Assembly: GCA_003454605.1 (NCBI GenBank)
Contig: DMKD01000326.1
Coordinates: 1 to 22,076 of the forward strand
Length of the DNA stretch: 22,076 nucleotides
Source: Spirochaeta sp.
Lineage (GTDB): Bacteria; Spirochaetota; Spirochaetia; UBA9216
Reading direction: 5' to 3'
This document shows positions 1 through 6,720 of the stretch, in pieces. The stretch's first letter is position 1. Every line of letters begins with the position of its first letter. The notes beneath the pieces are model-generated. The model saw only the letters and a program-made list of their open reading frames with translations, was not told the DNA's origin and did no database searches. The translations under genes were made by a program, and so were the position numbers.

Positions 1-96
1 AATGGCCACCGATTGATATTGAGCAGTACCGCTTCTTTACGACAGCTTTTTGCAGATAGTCTTCTCATTGCATCGAATAAGGCATTATCCTCCCTA

Positions 97-404
97 TTTC
101 ATTATAACCGAGTCTTGAACTGTCAGGAGAGAAATTTGAAATATATTATTGGAGAGATAATCATAAAAAAGAAATCGATCTGATAATGGATTTTGGACTA
201 AGGAAATATGGAATAGAGATTAAATCAAGTGAAACAGTAAGTGAGAAATATTTTGATGGTCTGAAGTATTGGAGCGAATTATCAAAAATTGGAAAAGAAA
301 ACATGTATTTAATCTATGGAGGAAAAGAGAATTCAAAAAGAAATAATATGAATGTAATATCATGGGATAATATATATGATGGTTTGGTAAGACACTCAAT
401 ATAA
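97..404 (+). pseudogene. C-terminal fragment of a DUF4143-type ATPase, frameshifted
   Basis: The last 72 codons (from 186) read as the C-terminal end of the AAA/DUF4143 ATPase family: GIEIKSSETVS, then FDGLKYWSEL, then LIYGGKEN. The segment just before it, ending in EIYYWRDNH, lies in another frame and joins at a run of five A (166-170), where a sixth A would restore the expected H-K-K-E-I-D. This is either a one-base deletion or a sequencing error. Upstream of about position 97 the family resemblance fades and no ATPase core is visible, so the gene is cut by the window edge or by rearrangement. Proteins of this family are P-loop ATPases with a nuclease-like C-terminal domain and no settled function. 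The family call for the tail is fairly secure; the pseudogene status is likely. Confidence 0.6.
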
Positions 405-516
405 CAAAATATCAGGAGGCCTACCTTCCGGAATGGAATTGATACTTTAATGTGGTCTAAATTCATTATAATATTTCATGTATGATTTCAGCATATGCAT
501 TAAGATTGGGGCGAGT

Positions 517-525
517 GGGGGGGGG
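517..525. repeat. Run of nine G in the gap between two broken ATPase genes
   Basis: Nine consecutive G residues follow a GGGG at 508-511 in an otherwise AT-rich gap (405-586). No credible reading frame crosses it, so phase variation of a protein is not supported. The rest of the gap shows no gene. Confidence 0.5.
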
Positions 526-586
526 TAGTAATTCCATTGATTTCTGTTTTGGCACTAATTTATTGTTATTACGGGATACAAATAAC

Positions 587-1685
587 TTAACCAAGCAAAT
601 AATCACGAAAATTCTTTACAAAGATGGTTTTACTGTAATCAATATTTTATCCCTGATAAATGAGTACAGATTTTGTATTTTCGTCCATATATTTCTCCAG
701 ATGCTTGATCATCCTGGGCCGAAAAGTCATTGAGTGTTTAACTTCAAGAAACTGCCTTTTCTGCCGGGTTTCCCTGATTATATCAATCTCATCTCCATTA
801 TGCTCACGGAAATAGTATAATTCATCCCTCAATCCTCTGTGAGCTATCTGCTTGATACATTCAGATACTATATAGTTTCCAAAAATTGGACCCGCAAGCG
901 GACCATCTTCCCACCTTGAGCCCATTGCCCCATTCAAATAGGCTGCCAGACCTGTATAATGAAAGTATATCTTAGGTGATTTCACTATGCGTTTATTTAG
1001 ATTAGAATGATAAGATCTTAATAAATATATAATATAAGAAATTTCCAGTACCGAAAGCCAGCGTTTGATTGTCGGCACGCTCACGCCTGGCGATTTTGCA
1101 TAGTGTGAGGCATTAAGCTGCTGTGAGATATTTGCTGAAAGCAGTTTTATAAATCGTGAAAAATCATGAATGTCGCTGATATTGGATATTGAACGGACAT
1201 CACGCTGAATATAGGTCTCAATATAGGATCCATACCAGGCTTCATTGGCATTGTAATTTCTCATTACCTGTTCGGGATAGCAGCCGTTTTCGATTGCAAT
1301 ATCAGTATCAGGAAGCTCTGAAATATCGAAGGGAAGCAGTTGCAGAAGGCCGATACGGCCGGCAAGAGTCTCTGAGATGTCATGCTGCAGCGTGAATTGG
1401 CTCGAGACTGTTAGTACATATCTGCCGTATTCCTGTCTTCCCTCATCAACTTTTCGCTTGATGAGGTTGAAGATTTTCGGATATTTTTGCACTTCATCAA
1501 AAATTACTTTGTCCCCATAGGTTGATATGAATCGTTCAGGAGCGTCCTCACGCTGGTCAACTATTCTATAGTCACCAAGCAGGTGCTTTATCAGTGTTGA
1601 ATTACCGGATTGGCGGGGTCCGGTAAGTGCTACGACCGGGAAAATGGTAAGATATTCCAGCAGAAGATGTTCGATCGCTCATGTT
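587..1685 (-). pseudogene. AAA/DUF4143-family ATPase, degraded
   Basis: An open frame from 1678 down to 647 encodes FPVVALTGPRQSGNST (P-loop region), then VIFDEVQKYPKIF (Walker B), the core SSQFTL...LAGRIGLL and the DUF4143 C-terminal domain with ELYYFREHNGDEIDII. Several lesions are visible. The only ATG (1685-1683) is one base out of frame with the conserved N-terminus, and a TGA at 1681-1679 closes the correct frame. The Walker A lysine is Asn (GPRQSGNST instead of GKST). The usual TGSSQF reads TVSSQF. The stretch between the P-loop and Walker B looks about ten residues short. A TAA at 649-647 ends the frame after LIYQG, yet family-like sequence (NIDYSKTIFVKNFRDYLLG) continues to a stop at 589-587. 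A shortened protein could start at GTG 1492, but it would lack the P-loop. I regard it as a dead gene; the family assignment is firm. Confidence 0.8.
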
Positions 1686-1817
1686 TGATATTACATAGAA
1701 AATTATTATATGGGATGTTAAATATGTCTTTCGTACAGGCGAACTCAAGAATAGATTGGCCTGTGGCTGTGGAAAAACTGAAGCATGGTAGAGTAAAATG
1801 CAGTAGAATTTCTTTTA

Positions 1818-1846
1818 TTGCATACTTGGACCTTTCCATATATCAT
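1818..1846 (+). promoter_or_regulatory. Sigma70-like promoter for the MNT/HEPN pair
   Basis: TTGCAT (1818-1823) and TATCAT (1841-1846) are separated by 17 bases. Only 8 bases lie between the -10 box and the ATG at 1855, and no Shine-Dalgarno sequence is present, so the transcript is probably leaderless or nearly so. Confidence 0.55.
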
Positions 1847-1854
1847 ATTAACTT

Positions 1855-2160
1855 ATGGAACGAAAAATTATTGATGGAATAAATGCTGTTAAATTAATAT
1901 ACCCCGAAGCCAGGTTTATTATCTTTGGATCTGAGGCTACTGATTCTGCGAAAGGGGATAGTGATGTTGATATCTGTGTGGTTTTTCCTGAAATTAAAAA
2001 GGACTCATTTGCACTTGCAGCTGAAATAGCAAAAGAAATTCGTAAGTATCTGGACAGGGCTCTGGATGTAATTGTTGTTGATGAATTAAATTTTAATAAA
2101 CGCAGCAAGGATACCTGGACATTGGAACACACCATCAAATCTGAAGGAATCGCAGTATAA
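1855..2160 (+). CDS. MNT-type minimal nucleotidyltransferase (antitoxin-like partner of HEPN)
   Basis: This 101-residue protein is a minimal nucleotidyltransferase. The motif GS-x10-D-x-D is complete (G25, S26, D37, D39, in GSEATDSAKGDSDVDICV). A third acidic position probably lies in ALDVIVVDEL near residues 70-76. Members of this family are encoded directly before HEPN proteins; in studied pairs the MNT protein neutralises the HEPN RNase by adding AMP to it. The ATG at 1855 is chosen because it opens the conserved N-terminus. It has no Shine-Dalgarno but lies just after a promoter. The stop overlaps the next start by one base (TAATG), indicating translational coupling. The pair sits in an AT-rich accessory segment between broken genes, suggesting horizontal transfer. 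Confidence 0.85.
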   Translation: MERKIIDGINAVKLIYPEARFIIFGSEATDSAKGDSDVDICVVFPEIKKDSFALAAEIAKEIRKYLDRALDVIVVDELNFNKRSKDTWTLEHTIKSEGIAV

Positions 2161-2546
2161 TGCTTAATGGGACGAAGGAGTGGGTAGATTTTGCAGAAAG
2201 GGATTACGAAGCTTCTATGCTGCTGGCAAATTCACATACCCCTTCTTTTGAAATTATAGCTTATCATTGCCAGCAGGCTGCTGAAAAATATTTAAAAGCG
2301 ATGCTTATCGAAAATAATAAACCAGTACCACATATTCATGACCTGGGGAAGTTGAATTTAGAGTGCAGCAATTTCCAGGCTGAATTATCTGTTATTCAGG
2401 ATATCTGTGAAAGACTGACCCCTTTCGGAACTGTTACTCGATATCCGGGTAGTTCGATGCAGGTTGGTTCTGAACATTTACCTTTGATCATTTCCTGGAC
2501 AGAAGAAATCAGAAAGATTATTCGAAATCAACTAGGAATTTCCTGA
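2160..2546 (+). CDS. HEPN-domain protein, partner of the MNT protein
   Basis: This 128-residue all-helical protein has the HEPN family signature YHCQQAAEKYLKAML (about residues 35-49), an N-terminal WVDFAERDYEAS helix, and the PHIHDLGKL and LTPFGTVTRYPG segments typical of the HEPN proteins that accompany MNT nucleotidyltransferases. Its start overlaps the MNT stop by one base, and the two proteins are expected to form a complex. The R-x4-6-H active site of HEPN RNase toxins is not evident: I see no Arg followed four to six residues later by His. It may therefore belong to the non-RNase branch, whose role is unclear. The family call is strong; calling it a toxin would be a guess. Confidence 0.82.
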   Translation: MLNGTKEWVDFAERDYEASMLLANSHTPSFEIIAYHCQQAAEKYLKAMLIENNKPVPHIHDLGKLNLECSNFQAELSVIQDICERLTPFGTVTRYPGSSMQVGSEHLPLIISWTEEIRKIIRNQLGIS

Positions 2547-2554
2547 CTGCACTG

Positions 2555-2585
2555 AGGATGGTCTGGCAGGATTCTCCATCCTTTT
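2555..2585 (+). terminator. Possible terminator after the MNT/HEPN pair
   Basis: AGGATGG (2555-2561) pairs with CCATCCT (2576-2582) across a 14-base loop and is followed by only four T. It is positioned just after the HEPN stop. The stem is short and the T-run weak, so this is tentative. Confidence 0.35.
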
Positions 2586-2640
2586 AGAAAAATTGAAGCA
2601 GCCGTAAAATTTCTGAGTATAACTATATGTGGGAACATAG

Positions 2641-3651
2641 CTAAAATCAGAACTGAGAAAGAAGGACCGGGAGTATCAGCACGGGGGCATAAACCTTCTT
2701 CAGGAAATCTTCGAGCGGAATTTTTCCGATTTCGTCAGAGTGTATGAGGATGACTATGCTGATCGTTATGGAAAATACCGTCTCGAACGCATCCAGACAA
2801 TCGGAGAACATTTTCTTGCCTGCGGAAATTATTTAAACGGTGTGGTCCGAATCCGCTGTACAAACCCCGAATGCTGTCATGATTGTTTCCGGCCTTTCAG
2901 CTGTAAAGGTTTCTATCTTTGCCCGTCATGCAGTCAGAAAAGAACAATACTTATGGCAGAACACCTTACAGAAGAGGTGCTTCTAAAACTGCCGCATAGG
3001 CAGTTAAAAACAACATGATCAACGAGGGGTTCGCCAGAAATCTGCTGTCCTGGAAGAACTCAGGCTTCAGTATTGACAACTCGGTGCAGATACTTAACGA
3101 CAAGGCAAGAATAAATCTATCGTACTATCACTCGGACTCCAGTTAGTCTCAAGAAGCTGCGATATGAGCCATTCAAGGGTAGGGTCCTGTTTCATCCCCA
3201 ATATAACCAGTACTTTGGTGAGAATGTTCATATGTTTGAAGGATGTGATTTTCTGGCTGAGCTGACTCAATATATTCCTCCCAAAGGAATCCAGTATATT
3301 CGCAGGTACGGCACATATGCTTCCAGGACCAGGGGGAAATGGTCTGAACATCCTGAGATTGTAAGACATGCGCCAGAAGGCTGGAAGGTAACTCAAAATA
3401 ACTTGACCTTAGATGAAGAGGTTCTCGAAGAAACTGAATGCGATATTTCCGACAAGGCAAGCAGGAAAACCTGGGCACGGCTGATAGCAAAGATCTATGA
3501 AATTGATCTTTTTGTTTGTCCGAAATGCGGTTCGAAAATGAGAGTGATTGTAGTAATTCAGGATGTCGCTGAGATCAAGAGGATCCTGAAACATCTGAAG
3601 GAGATTGGACGATCGCCTCCCGGTGTGAATTATTCAGAAATATTAGATTAA
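2641..3651 (+). pseudogene. IS91-family transposase, internally deleted and frameshifted
   Basis: Three pieces of one IS91-type (HUH, rolling-circle) transposase are recognisable. The N-terminal zinc-binding region (2641-3018) contains RIRCTNPEC and CKGFYLCPSCSQKRT, ending at LLKLPHRQ. A middle piece in another frame (3015-3146) reads INEGFARNLLSWKNSGFS. The C-terminal piece (from about 3136 to 3651) is back in the first frame: TPVSLKKLRYEPFKGRV, then ELTQYIPPKGIQYIRRYG, then a second zinc motif CPKCGSKMRV. About 100 residues that normally lie between the LPHRQ and LLSW motifs are gone, including the metal-binding HUH motif. No usable start codon precedes the first piece, whose frame opens after a TAG at 2638. 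The element cannot encode an active transposase. Element ends could not be placed. Confidence 0.85.
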
Positions 3652-3975
3652 TTATTTATTCGGAGTGCTATGACGGGAGTGGTATGCACCGCTGTTGGAG
3701 AAGGACGCTGTTTTGATGGGTTTTTAGCTTGGGAATACAAGAAAAACTGACAAAGAGGGATCCCTTTGATTTTTTTGGGCAGGATTTCGCTACACTTCCG
3801 GGAAATTCTTTTCGCAGGGAATATAACTTTACCTATCAATAATATAACTATTCCGGCATGGCCGTTTTCACTTAATAGGAATATCTTGCCACAAGACTTC
3901 CTTAACTATCTGACCCGTGTAAGGGAAGGCAGAACCCGTCGAAGTATACTGAGGCAGTGCAGATTTGTATGAAGC
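3652..3975. other. Gene-free stretch after the transposase remnant
   Basis: No convincing gene is seen in this 324-base stretch. A 68-codon open frame at 3766-3972 (+) has no family resemblance and no ribosome binding site. The stretch may include the origin end of the IS91-like element, but I could not identify a diagnostic hairpin or target tetranucleotide. Confidence 0.4.
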
Positions 3976-4332
3976 TTAAATGAATCTTCCCGGGGATACC
4001 TGAAAGATTTCAGCGAGCTTATGAGCAGTTGCCTTACTAATTCCTCTGGAGCCGTTTTCCATTGCTGAAACATTCTGCTTAACCATTCCAAGTTTTGCTG
4101 CCAGTTTCGGTTGACTCATGCCTGCTCTTTTTCTGTATCTTTTAAGAGTTTTACCAGGAGTGCTGCTTTTTGCAATATTCTGATACCACTTGGTTTCCGT
4201 AATATCTATGAGTGCTTCCTCATCGTTAATAATCTCTATGTTCTCATAATGCTCTTCCAGAAAGCTAATTAGCTCAGCGGGAATCATTTCAGCTGATATT
4301 TCAATATGGGGCTTTTTCACGACTGCCAACAT
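3976..4332 (-). CDS. XRE-family (HigA-like) antitoxin
   Basis: The 118-residue product ends in a Cro/C1-type helix-turn-helix, KTLKRYRKRAGMSQPKLAAK followed by LGMVKQNVSAMENGSRGIS, with the last part KATAHKLAEIFQVSPGRFI. The N-terminal half (ISAEMIPAELISFLEEHYENIEII) is likely the toxin-binding part. The start at 4332 is chosen over a longer frame because GGAG lies 8 bases upstream of it and the extra N-terminal residues would be encoded by the toxin gene. It overlaps the toxin gene by 32 bases, toxin first, as in higBA-like operons. The protein is expected to bind the toxin and repress the shared promoter, where a palindrome sits in the spacer. Confidence 0.85.
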   Translation of the reverse strand: MLAVVKKPHIEISAEMIPAELISFLEEHYENIEIINDEEALIDITETKWYQNIAKSSTPGKTLKRYRKRAGMSQPKLAAKLGMVKQNVSAMENGSRGISKATAHKLAEIFQVSPGRFI

Positions 4333-4540
4333 AATAAATCTCCAATTCCATGGTTTTGTCAGAAAGTATTTTCCAACATGCAACCCATCGATAACTTAGA
4401 TGACAATAAAAAGTGTTTTTCTTATCATCGAGCGGGCTGAAATTAGGCCACCCCTTAAGGATTGGTCCAATAGCCTTTAAATCTTCAATAAGGTCAAAAA
4501 AATCTTCTTGCCTCGGCTTCGGCATTTTTACATTGTACAC
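4301..4540 (-). CDS. RelE/HigB-like toxin
   Basis: This small basic protein (79 residues from GTG 4540, or 74 from the in-frame ATG at 4525) ends in the pattern CHLSYRWVACWKIL...MELEIYYVGSREKAPY. That ending is characteristic of a RelE-superfamily group annotated as cytotoxic translational repressors and encoded before an XRE antitoxin. RelE proteins cleave mRNA at the ribosome; specific catalytic residues cannot be assigned from this sequence alone. Neither start has a Shine-Dalgarno. The GTG begins exactly at the predicted transcription start, six bases after the -10 box, so a leaderless message is likely. If translation starts at ATG 4525, the leader would be about 15 bases. Confidence 0.82.
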   Translation of the reverse strand: MYNVKMPKPRQEDFFDLIEDLKAIGPILKGWPNFSPLDDKKNTFYCHLSYRWVACWKILSDKTMELEIYYVGSREKAPY

Positions 4541-4546
4541 ATTACT

Positions 4547-4575
4547 ATTGTAACCTAAAAATGGTTACCAATCAA
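4547..4575 (-). promoter_or_regulatory. Toxin-antitoxin promoter with palindromic operator
   Basis: Reading leftward, TTGATT (4575-4570), a 17-base spacer and TACAAT (4552-4547) form a strong sigma70-like promoter. An inverted repeat GTAACC-7 bases-GGTTAC (4550-4568) fills the spacer and touches the -10 box. This is a good place for the XRE antitoxin to block RNA polymerase. Confidence 0.7.
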
Positions 4576-4689
4576 GGAGGATCTAATTATAATATTTTGT
4601 GGGATCTTGTTTTATTAATTGGCTCTTTTCCTATCCACCAGGAAACCACAGTTCATCTGCAGCCCCCGGCGGTAAGCTTTCTTTATTTG

Positions 4690-5667
4690 TTAATAGGCCA
4701 CCATCGTTGTCCCGCCATTGCCTTCAAGAGCAGCCTCTAAATTGTCCACATCAGTAATTATAACCTTATTCTGAGGATTTGCTTGAATGAACTCAATAGA
4801 TGCCATTATCTTGGGTGCCATTGATCCGACGCCGAAATGTCCTTCATTATGGTAATAACGCGCCTCTGCAAGAGTCAATCGAGAGAGTGTTTTCTCATCC
4901 GGTTTGCCGAAGTTCAGGCATACCTGCGGTACGCTGGTTATAATTATCAGGGTTTTGGCACCTACTGAAAGTGCTATCTTCATGCTTGCAAGATCTTTGT
5001 CTATAACACAGTCTATTCCTTCGAGAGTTTTATCCTCTTCATAGAATACAGGGATTCCTCCGCCCCCGCCTGAAATAACTACATAGTTTCGTTTGAGAAG
5101 CAGCTTGATAGCGTCCTTCTCTACAATATCAATCGGATAGGGTGAGGCAACATATCTGCGCCAGCCGCGGCCTGAATCTTCTTTAATGGTCCAGTCGGTT
5201 GCAGCTGCAAGTTTTTTGGCTTCTTCCTGATTGTAAAAAGGACCGATCGGTTTTGTAGGATTTTTCAATGACGGATCATTCTGATCAACGAGGATCTGGG
5301 TAGGAATGGTTACTACATTGCGCCATGTGTCGGCTTTTATCATCATGTTCTGCAGACACTGCTCAATCATATATCCCATAGAACCCTCAGTCATTGCATC
5401 AGCTACTCCTAATGGAACCTCGGGTACGCTTTCTCTTGCCGAATCAACCATCAGCATCAAATTTCCTACTTGCGGACCGTTTCCGTGGGTTAGAACAAAA
5501 TTGTACCCTTTTTCCAACAGGTTTACGATGGGTTTCATCGACGCCCTGGTGTTCGCGAACTGCTGGTGGATATCGCCCTTTTCACCTTTTCTAATGATTG
5601 CATTACCCCCAAGTGCTATTACTGCGAGATCCTGCGATTTTTTAGTTGCAACTAGTGCTTTTCTCAT
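4690..5667 (-). CDS. arcC: Carbamate kinase
   Basis: This 325-residue cytosolic enzyme of the amino-acid kinase fold catalyses the reversible conversion of carbamoyl phosphate and ADP to carbamate and ATP, usually to harvest ATP during arginine, agmatine or purine breakdown. Family motifs are present in order: VIALGGNAI near the N-terminus, THGNGPQVGNL, the VVISGGGGGIPV loop, and VIDKDLASMKIA before the nucleotide-binding half. Length is close to the family's usual 310-320. AGGAGG lies 5-6 bases before the ATG at 5667. No arginine deiminase or carbamoyltransferase gene is adjacent, so its pathway partner is elsewhere. It has its own promoter at 5708-5736 with repeats in the leader, so it is probably regulated alone. 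Confidence 0.95.
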   Translation of the reverse strand: MRKALVATKKSQDLAVIALGGNAIIRKGEKGDIHQQFANTRASMKPIVNLLEKGYNFVLTHGNGPQVGNLMLMVDSARESVPEVPLGVADAMTEGSMGYMIEQCLQNMMIKADTWRNVVTIPTQILVDQNDPSLKNPTKPIGPFYNQEEAKKLAAATDWTIKEDSGRGWRRYVASPYPIDIVEKDAIKLLLKRNYVVISGGGGGIPVFYEEDKTLEGIDCVIDKDLASMKIALSVGAKTLIIITSVPQVCLNFGKPDEKTLSRLTLAEARYYHNEGHFGVGSMAPKIMASIEFIQANPQNKVIITDVDNLEAALEGNGGTTMVAY

Positions 5668-5680
5668 GCTGCCTCCTGCA

Positions 5681-5697
5681 TAAACTGTATCAGTTTA
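5681..5697. promoter_or_regulatory. Operator-like palindrome in the arcC leader
   Basis: TAAACTG-TAT-CAGTTTA is a perfect 7-3-7 inverted repeat between the predicted arcC transcription start and its Shine-Dalgarno. TATCAGTTTAGATTG and TATCAGTATAGATTG also repeat in tandem (about 5688-5718), overlapping the -10 box. It could be a repressor site or a small RNA hairpin in the leader. Confidence 0.45.
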
Positions 5698-5707
5698 GAT
5701 TGTTATC

Positions 5708-5736
5708 AGTATAGATTGGCTTTTCAAATCCCGCAA
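5708..5736 (-). promoter_or_regulatory. Promoter for carbamate kinase
   Basis: Reading leftward, TTGCGG (5736-5731), 17 bases, then TATACT (5713-5708). The predicted start near 5701 gives a leader of about 34 bases containing the Shine-Dalgarno AGGAGGC. Confidence 0.6.
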
Positions 5737-5787
5737 CTTCATTTTAAAGGGCTTGACGAAGGAGGGATTCCGCACGAAAATGGGGTA

Positions 5788-5943
5788 ATGGAAATGAATA
5801 TTGCATTTAATGTGTTTATGATAATTGGTATTATGCTTCTGCTTGCAGCCGTTGTAACCATGGTTTTTTTGATCTATCGGTACATTACCGGAATGAGATC
5901 TCAGGGGTTTTTCGGCGGAAAGAGAGAAGATGAGAAGAAATGA
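5788..5943 (+). CDS. Small single-span membrane protein
   Basis: This 51-residue protein is not assigned to a family. One hydrophobic segment (about residues 8-30, FMIIGIMLLLAAVVTMVFLIY) is followed by a basic then mixed-charge tail GMRSQGFFGGKREDEKK, so the C-terminus probably faces the cytoplasm. ATG 5788 is preferred because GGGG lies just upstream and the longer frame from TTG 5716 adds unhydrophobic sequence and runs through the arcC promoter. It is the first gene of a tight rightward cluster of small membrane proteins ending in sppA and overlaps the next small gene by 14 bases. The hydrophobic pattern makes it more credible than a chance frame, but the start is uncertain. Confidence 0.6.
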   Translation: MEMNIAFNVFMIIGIMLLLAAVVTMVFLIYRYITGMRSQGFFGGKREDEKK

Positions 5944-6010
5944 CAGGGTCTGGTGGAGCATATTTGCTCTGTTAGTAGTAGTTCTACTTGTGCTTAGATT
6001 CTGTCAGTGA
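5930..6010 (+). CDS. 26-residue predicted membrane peptide
   Basis: ATG at 5930 opens a 26-residue frame, MRRNDRVWWSIFALLVVVLL followed by VLRFCQ. It has a positively charged start and one membrane-spanning stretch. A purine-rich GGAAAGAGAGAAG precedes the start. It overlaps the previous small gene by 14 bases, and its stop TGA overlaps the Shine-Dalgarno of the following secreted-protein gene, a layout that favours translational coupling. No family is recognised. The continuous packing of start, stop and ribosome binding sites is the main argument that it is real. Confidence 0.5.
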   Translation: MRRNDRVWWSIFALLVVVLLVLRFCQ

Positions 6011-6017
6011 GGTGAAA

Positions 6018-6536
6018 ATGAAAAAGATATTTATTCTGTTTTTTATCTTCCTGGCTGCGGGGGCGGCTGCAGCTCAAGATGTTCAGGATGAATTTTTAGG
6101 GCAATGGCAAATCACCGCGGGAGTAATTGAGCAGGAGGACGGACTGCTTGTTTCTTCAGATGCTGTTTACTCATTCCCGTATCTGGGATTAACCCAATTG
6201 GATTTTCTGGATAGCGGTTTTGTTGTTTTTTCAATATCAACAGAAGAATATCGGGCTTTTTACGAAATAGATGTACTTGATTTTGATAATTATCATATCA
6301 GCTGCAGCTTTAAAAACGGTGAGGTATTTCTGCTTAAGCTGGTAAGGACTGCAGAGGGCTGGAGATATCTGTATAGAATTACCGAAGGCTCTGTACTGAA
6401 GGGGGAAGCTGCAGTTGAGGATGAGGAAGCGGCCGAAGAGAAATTATCTGATAGCGAGAGCGAATCTTCTCCCGAAGAATCTCAGGAAGAACCCTTGTCC
6501 AGTTTATATACGGGTATGATGACCAGGTTAAGGTGA
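6018..6536 (+). CDS. Secreted protein with acidic C-terminal tail, unknown function
   Basis: The 172-residue product begins with a clear signal peptide, MKKIFILFFIFLAAGAAAAQ, with likely cleavage after the AAA stretch and before QD. ATG 6018 is chosen because GAGGTG stands 3-4 bases upstream and the signal peptide begins there; a longer frame from TTG 5988 would bury it. The middle region looks beta-rich, with aromatic residues (FLGQWQITAGVIEQEDGLLV; FVVFSISTEEYRAFYEID). The last third is very acidic and Ser/Glu-rich (EDEEAAEEKLSDSESESSPE), probably disordered. No family is recognised. It lies between small membrane-protein genes and upstream of sppA, so a role at the envelope is plausible but unproven. 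Confidence 0.75.
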   Translation: MKKIFILFFIFLAAGAAAAQDVQDEFLGQWQITAGVIEQEDGLLVSSDAVYSFPYLGLTQLDFLDSGFVVFSISTEEYRAFYEIDVLDFDNYHISCSFKNGEVFLLKLVRTAEGWRYLYRITEGSVLKGEAAVEDEEAAEEKLSDSESESSPEESQEEPLSSLYTGMMTRLR

Positions 6537-6546
6537 GGATAACAAA

Positions 6547-6720
6547 GTGGATCTAGGTAGAATTGGATTATTTATAGTGATAGGCGGTGTCAGTATCTAT
6601 TACGGTCTGAAACAGGGGCGTATGTCAATGATGATTTTGGGTATTGTCATTGCTGTTGCCGGAATCTTGAATGTTGTAATTCAGAGCAGAAAAAACAAGG
6701 ACGATGAAAACGATAAATGA
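6547..6720 (+). CDS. Small two-span membrane protein directly upstream of sppA
   Basis: GTG 6547 begins a 57-residue frame with two hydrophobic segments, IGLFIVIGGVSIYYGL and MMILGIVIAVAGILNVVI, ending in a charged tail SRKNKDDENDK. GAGG (6535-6538) lies 8 bases before the GTG. The stop overlaps the sppA start in an ATGA arrangement, a strong sign that this is a translated gene coupled to sppA. The two short helices and a cytoplasmic charged tail suggest a hairpin in the membrane. No family is recognised. Confidence 0.65.
   Translation: MDLGRIGLFIVIGGVSIYYGLKQGRMSMMILGIVIAVAGILNVVIQSRKNKDDENDK

Noticed and set aside
482..733. Open frame through the G-run, as a possible phase-variable gene
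   Set aside because: No ribosome binding site or family features, and it runs into the 3' end of the ATPase pseudogene on the other strand.
3766..3972. 68-codon frame between the transposase remnant and the antitoxin gene
   Set aside because: No ribosome binding site, no family resemblance; probably chance.
4627..4645. TTTCCT/AGGAAA hairpin after carbamate kinase as a terminator
   Set aside because: Six-base stem with no U-run on the relevant side; too weak to call.
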